Assembly: GCA_002429045.1 (NCBI GenBank)
Contig: DIYM01000016.1
Location: 1 to 30,208, forward strand
Length of the DNA stretch: 30,208 nucleotides
Reading direction: 5' to 3'
Source: Phycisphaerales bacterium UBA6054
GTDB taxonomy: Bacteria; Planctomycetota; Phycisphaerae; Phycisphaerales; UBA1924
Position 1 is the stretch's first letter. Every line of letters starts with the position of its first letter. The position numbers and the translations under genes were made by a program. Below the pieces are notes generated by a model. The model saw nothing but the letters and a program-made list of their open reading frames with translations, ran no database searches and was not told the origin of the DNA. This document shows positions 27,240 to 30,208 of the stretch, piece by piece.

Positions 27240-30208
27240 ATGTCTTCCCCAGCCTCAGCTCCGAACGCCGAATCCCGAAGCGCCGCTCGGGCGGTCTCGC
27301 CGCCCTCCGAAGCCGTCGATCAGTCGGCGGGGGTGGTGGCCCGGGTCGTCGCGGAGGTCGCGGAACGGAGCGGGCGTGGCGTGGGATCCGCGACCGACGG
27401 GCTGCAACTGTCCAAGCTGACGCTCTCTGGATTCAAGAGCTTCGCCGACAAGACCGTGTTCACGTTCGATGACCGCGTCACCGGCATCGTCGGCCCGAAC
27501 GGGTGCGGCAAGTCGAACGTGGTCGACGCGATCAAGTGGGTGCTCGGCGAGCGTTCCAGCAAATCCCTGCGTGGCAAGGAGATGATCGATGTCATCTTCG
27601 CGGGCTCCGCCGCCCGGAAGCCCGCGGGCCTGGCATCGGTCGTCCTGACATTCGAGAATCCGATCAGCGAATCGCTCGAAATCGAGACGCTGACCCGAGA
27701 GGTCGACGAAGCCACCGGCGCCTCGGCCCGCCAGGACGACCCATCCGCACCGGCTGACGGCGACCCGCACACGGCGCCCTCGCATGACAGCCATCTCTCG
27801 GACGCGGAAGCGGAGCACGCGGCCGAAGAGGGAGAGAGCGAGGCCGCATCGATCATCGCCATGCGCGGGCGGATCAAGCGCCCCCTCCCGATCGACACGG
27901 ACACGGTCGAGGTCGAGCGCCGGCTGTACCGCGACGGCAAGAGCCAGTACCTGATCAACGGCAAGCTGGCCCGGCTGCGCGACATCCGGGACCTGTTCCT
28001 CGACACCGGTATCGGCGCCGATGCGTACTCGATCATCGAGCAGGGCAAGGTGGACCGGATGCTGCTCGCGTCCCCGATGGAGCGGAGATCCATCTTCGAA
28101 GAAGCCGCGGGGATCGCCAAGTACCGCCAGCGGCGTGTCGAGGCGGAACGCAAGCTCGAGAAGACCGAGCAGAACCTGGCCGTCACACGCGAGCAGCTCG
28201 ACAACACCGAGCGTCGGCTCCGGATGGTGAAAGGGCAAGCCGCCAAGGCAAGGCGGTTCCAGGAGTTGCACGACGAGCACACGGCGTTGCGACTGGCGTT
28301 GACCTTCGACCACTACGACGACATCCGCCAGCGTCTCGACGGGCTGACATCGCGACTGGCGGGGCTCGAGACCACAAGGAACGAGGCCGAGGCATCGCTG
28401 CGGGACGCGGAGGACCGCAGGCTGGAGCTGGAATCGGAACGGCACGCGGCCGCGGAGGCGCTGCGCTCGATCGAGGACAGGGCCCGGTCGGCGTCCCACG
28501 CCGCGGACGCCGCCCACCAGCGTGGCGAGTTCGCCCGGCGGTCGATCGAGGAGGCCGCCCGGACCGTCGAGATCGAGAGCGAGCGGCTCGGGCAGGCCGA
28601 AGCGAAACGCGCCGAGATCGACCGAGCGGTCGCCGAGCAGCGTGCCTTGGCCGAATCCCTCGAGTCGGAGGTCAAGGAACTGGAAACGGCGCTGGAATCG
28701 GCGAACGAAGAGCGCGCCGAGACCGGCCGGGCTGCCGCCGGGCTTCGTCGCTCGATCGACGAACTCCGCGCTTCGTGCGCATCGATGGAACGCGAACAGA
28801 CCGGCATGCAGGCGCGGGCGCAGGGCGAAGAGCGGCGTATCGAAGCGCTCCAGGAGCAGGCCGGAGGCGTCGAGGCGAGGATCGAATCGCTCCGCGAGGA
28901 CCGGGCGGCGATCGAAGAGCGGCTCGCCACGCTCCGGCGTGAACGGGCGTCGGCCGACGAGAAACACGAAGCGTTGGAGGAACGCGGCCGGGCGATCCGG
29001 GCCAAGCTCGGCGCGCTCGGCGCTGACCGGTCCGAGCGCGCGGCGCTCGTCGGCGAGTTGGACGAACAACGAGTGCGTCTGGACGCTCGGCGCAGCGCGC
29101 TGGATGACATGGTGCGATCGAACGAGGGGCTGGGCGACGCCGCCCTGGCGGTGCTCGAGCGGAAGGAGCGCGGGGAGGGCTTCGGCGGGGTGATCGCGCC
29201 GCTGGCGGATCTGATCTCGGTGAGGCCCGAGGACGCCGAGGCCGCCGAATCGGCGCTGGGAGATGCGCTGGGAGCGTTGGTCGTGCGCACGATCGCGGAC
29301 ATGCCCAGCCCGCAAGAGGTGTCGTCGCTGCCGGGGCGGGTGGTCTTCTTGCTGCTCGAGGGGCTGGGGGCCCGGGATGGGACAACGGGTCCTGCCGGCT
29401 TGAGATCGATGGAACAGACGCTCAACGGGAGGCTCAGGTCGGCTCGATCCCTCGTCGCCGCGAGCGACGGGCACCGCGCCTTCGACGGGCAGGTCGGGCG
29501 CCTGCTCGACCGCCTGCTGGGGTCGACGGTGCTGGTTGAGGATCTGGACACGGCGCTGCTGCTCGCCGCGGGACCGATGCGATCGGGGGCGGTGCGCTTC
29601 GTCACCCGCACCGGCGCGGTGCTGGAGCCCAGCGGTCGGGTAACCGCCGGGCCGCGCGGCGCGTCCGAATCGGCGGGGATGCTCGCGCGACGCGCCGAGC
29701 TCCGCGAGATCGAACAACGCCTCGTCGGGATCGATTCGCGTCTTGGGGAAGCCAGGCACGCGCTCGAAGCGGTGGACTCGGAAGCGTCGGAGGTCGAGCG
29801 TGATCGCGGAGCGGTCAGCGCCGCGTCATCACAAGCCGAGCGGGAGTGCGTGCGCCTCGGGCACGAGATCGACAAGTCCGAATCGGAGATCGCGCGGGCC
29901 GCACGCGACGCCGAGAGCGCTTCGGCCGATGCGGCGCGCCTGCGCGAGCGGCTCGGGGAGATGGGACGCGAGCGGTCCACGCTGCTCGAGAAGTCCGCCA
30001 GCCTGGAGCGGCTGCTCACGGAGCAGCGAGAGCAACTCGAGTCGGTCAGCGCGGGGCTCGGGGAGGTCGAGTCCAAGCACGGCGCGGCTTCGGAGCGTGC
30101 GTCCAGCGCCCGCGCCGAGGTCAGCGTCGCGCACGAGCGGGCCCGCTCGGCCCGGCGAGAGGTCGGTTCGCTGGAATCGGCGGCCGGCGACGCGGCCAGA
30201 TCGGCCGA
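27240..30208 (+). CDS. smc: Chromosome segregation protein SMC (3' end beyond the window)
   Basis: The first 989 residues of an SMC ATPase, which with ScpA and ScpB compacts and separates chromosomes. The ATG at 27240 has GGAGG eleven bases upstream, and the frame stays open to the window end. Residues 1-55 are an Ala/Ser/Val-rich extension not usual in SMC. The head starts at LQLSKLTLSGFKSFADKT (55-72), with Walker A GPNGCGKSN (85-93). About 70 extra residues, rich in Asp, Glu, Ala and His, follow FEN (138-140) and precede PLPIDTDTVEVERRLYRDG. The head continues with IIEQGKVDRML and RRSIFEEAAGIAKY. Coiled coil then runs to about 645, the hinge (GGVIAPLADLI to about 830) follows, then the returning coil. 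The C-terminal head is not in view. The 236 bases before the start hold no gene. Confidence 0.97.
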   Translation, partial: MSSPASAPNAESRSAARAVSPPSEAVDQSAGVVARVVAEVAERSGRGVGSATDGLQLSKLTLSGFKSFADKTVFTFDDRVTGIVGPNGCGKSNVVDAIKWVLGERSSKSLRGKEMIDVIFAGSAARKPAGLASVVLTFENPISESLEIETLTREVDEATGASARQDDPSAPADGDPHTAPSHDSHLSDAEAEHAAEEGESEAASIIAMRGRIKRPLPIDTDTVEVERRLYRDGKSQYLINGKLARLRDIRDLFLDTGIGADAYSIIEQGKVDRMLLASPMERRSIFEEAAGIAKYRQRRVEAERKLEKTEQNLAVTREQLDNTERRLRMVKGQAAKARRFQELHDEHTALRLALTFDHYDDIRQRLDGLTSRLAGLETTRNEAEASLRDAEDRRLELESERHAAAEALRSIEDRARSASHAADAAHQRGEFARRSIEEAARTVEIESERLGQAEAKRAEIDRAVAEQRALAESLESEVKELETALESANEERAETGRAAAGLRRSIDELRASCASMEREQTGMQARAQGEERRIEALQEQAGGVEARIESLREDRAAIEERLATLRRERASADEKHEALEERGRAIRAKLGALGADRSERAALVGELDEQRVRLDARRSALDDMVRSNEGLGDAALAVLERKERGEGFGGVIAPLADLISVRPEDAEAAESALGDALGALVVRTIADMPSPQEVSSLPGRVVFLLLEGLGARDGTTGPAGLRSMEQTLNGRLRSARSLVAASDGHRAFDGQVGRLLDRLLGSTVLVEDLDTALLLAAGPMRSGAVRFVTRTGAVLEPSGRVTAGPRGASESAGMLARRAELREIEQRLVGIDSRLGEARHALEAVDSEASEVERDRGAVSAASSQAERECVRLGHEIDKSESEIARAARDAESASADAARLRERLGEMGRERSTLLEKSASLERLLTEQREQLESVSAGLGEVESKHGAASERASSARAEVSVAHERARSARREVGSLESAAGDAARSA

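Noticed and set aside
27255..29759. 834-codon open frame on the minus strand, and another at 28313-30076, opposite smc
   Set aside because: Both are antisense to SMC. The translations are repetitive Arg/Pro/Leu or Ser/Arg strings with no motif.

Overview
The window looks like chromosomal DNA of a planctomycete, most likely of the Phycisphaerae. This is inferred from protein character only, with no database search. The supporting signs are high GC, two pseudopilin-type exported proteins with an A|FTLIEL processing site, a surface protein ending in a PAPG-helix-RRRR sorting tail, a B12-dependent ribonucleotide reductase, an RpoD-family sigma factor without region 1.1, and many small lineage-type hypotheticals. 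No phage, transposon, tRNA, rRNA or CRISPR was seen. Gene order and base composition look native throughout.

Layout. 1-7.4 kb: a sigma factor (-) divergent from a UVR-motif protein (+), then a Kef/CPA2-type cation:proton antiporter with a TrkA-N domain and mnmG (both -), divergent from an exported ClpP/SppA/NfeD-like protein (+) that ends in a good intrinsic terminator. 7.5-12.3 kb (-): two paralogous pseudopilin-like proteins, the upstream one behind a strong sigma-70-type promoter and a long leader, followed by an undecaprenyl-phosphate sugar phosphotransferase and a DnaJ-domain protein. 12.3-15 kb: an exported CpcT/CpeT-like domain fused to an FKBP prolyl isomerase (-), divergent from two tandem paralogous small membrane proteins of unknown function (+), and a 23-bp perfect hairpin. 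15-19.3 kb: malate dehydrogenase (-), a gene-poor stretch of about 0.8 kb, a PEP-CTERM-like surface protein (+), then an overlapping pair (-) of a CPBP-family membrane protease and an unknown soluble protein. 19.3-24 kb (-): a gene-free stretch with a terminator placed just upstream of the CPBP start, then nrdJ and dcd, a nucleotide-supply pair. 24-30.2 kb (+): a 1-kb gene-free stretch, a probable lipoprotein with a FlgI-like domain and helical-repeat segment, and smc, which is cut by the window end.

How the genes work together. dcd and nrdJ form a plausible deoxynucleotide-synthesis unit, making dUMP precursor and dNTPs. The pseudopilins, sugar phosphotransferase and PEP-CTERM-like protein all concern the cell surface. 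The rest are housekeeping genes (mnmG, mdh, smc, sigma factor) or lineage hypotheticals. I saw no defence, biosynthetic or mobile island. The most unusual items are the CpeT-FKBP fusion, the FlgI-like lipoprotein away from other flagellar genes, the modified SMC head domain, and the terminator-proximal, Shine-Dalgarno-less start of the CPBP gene.
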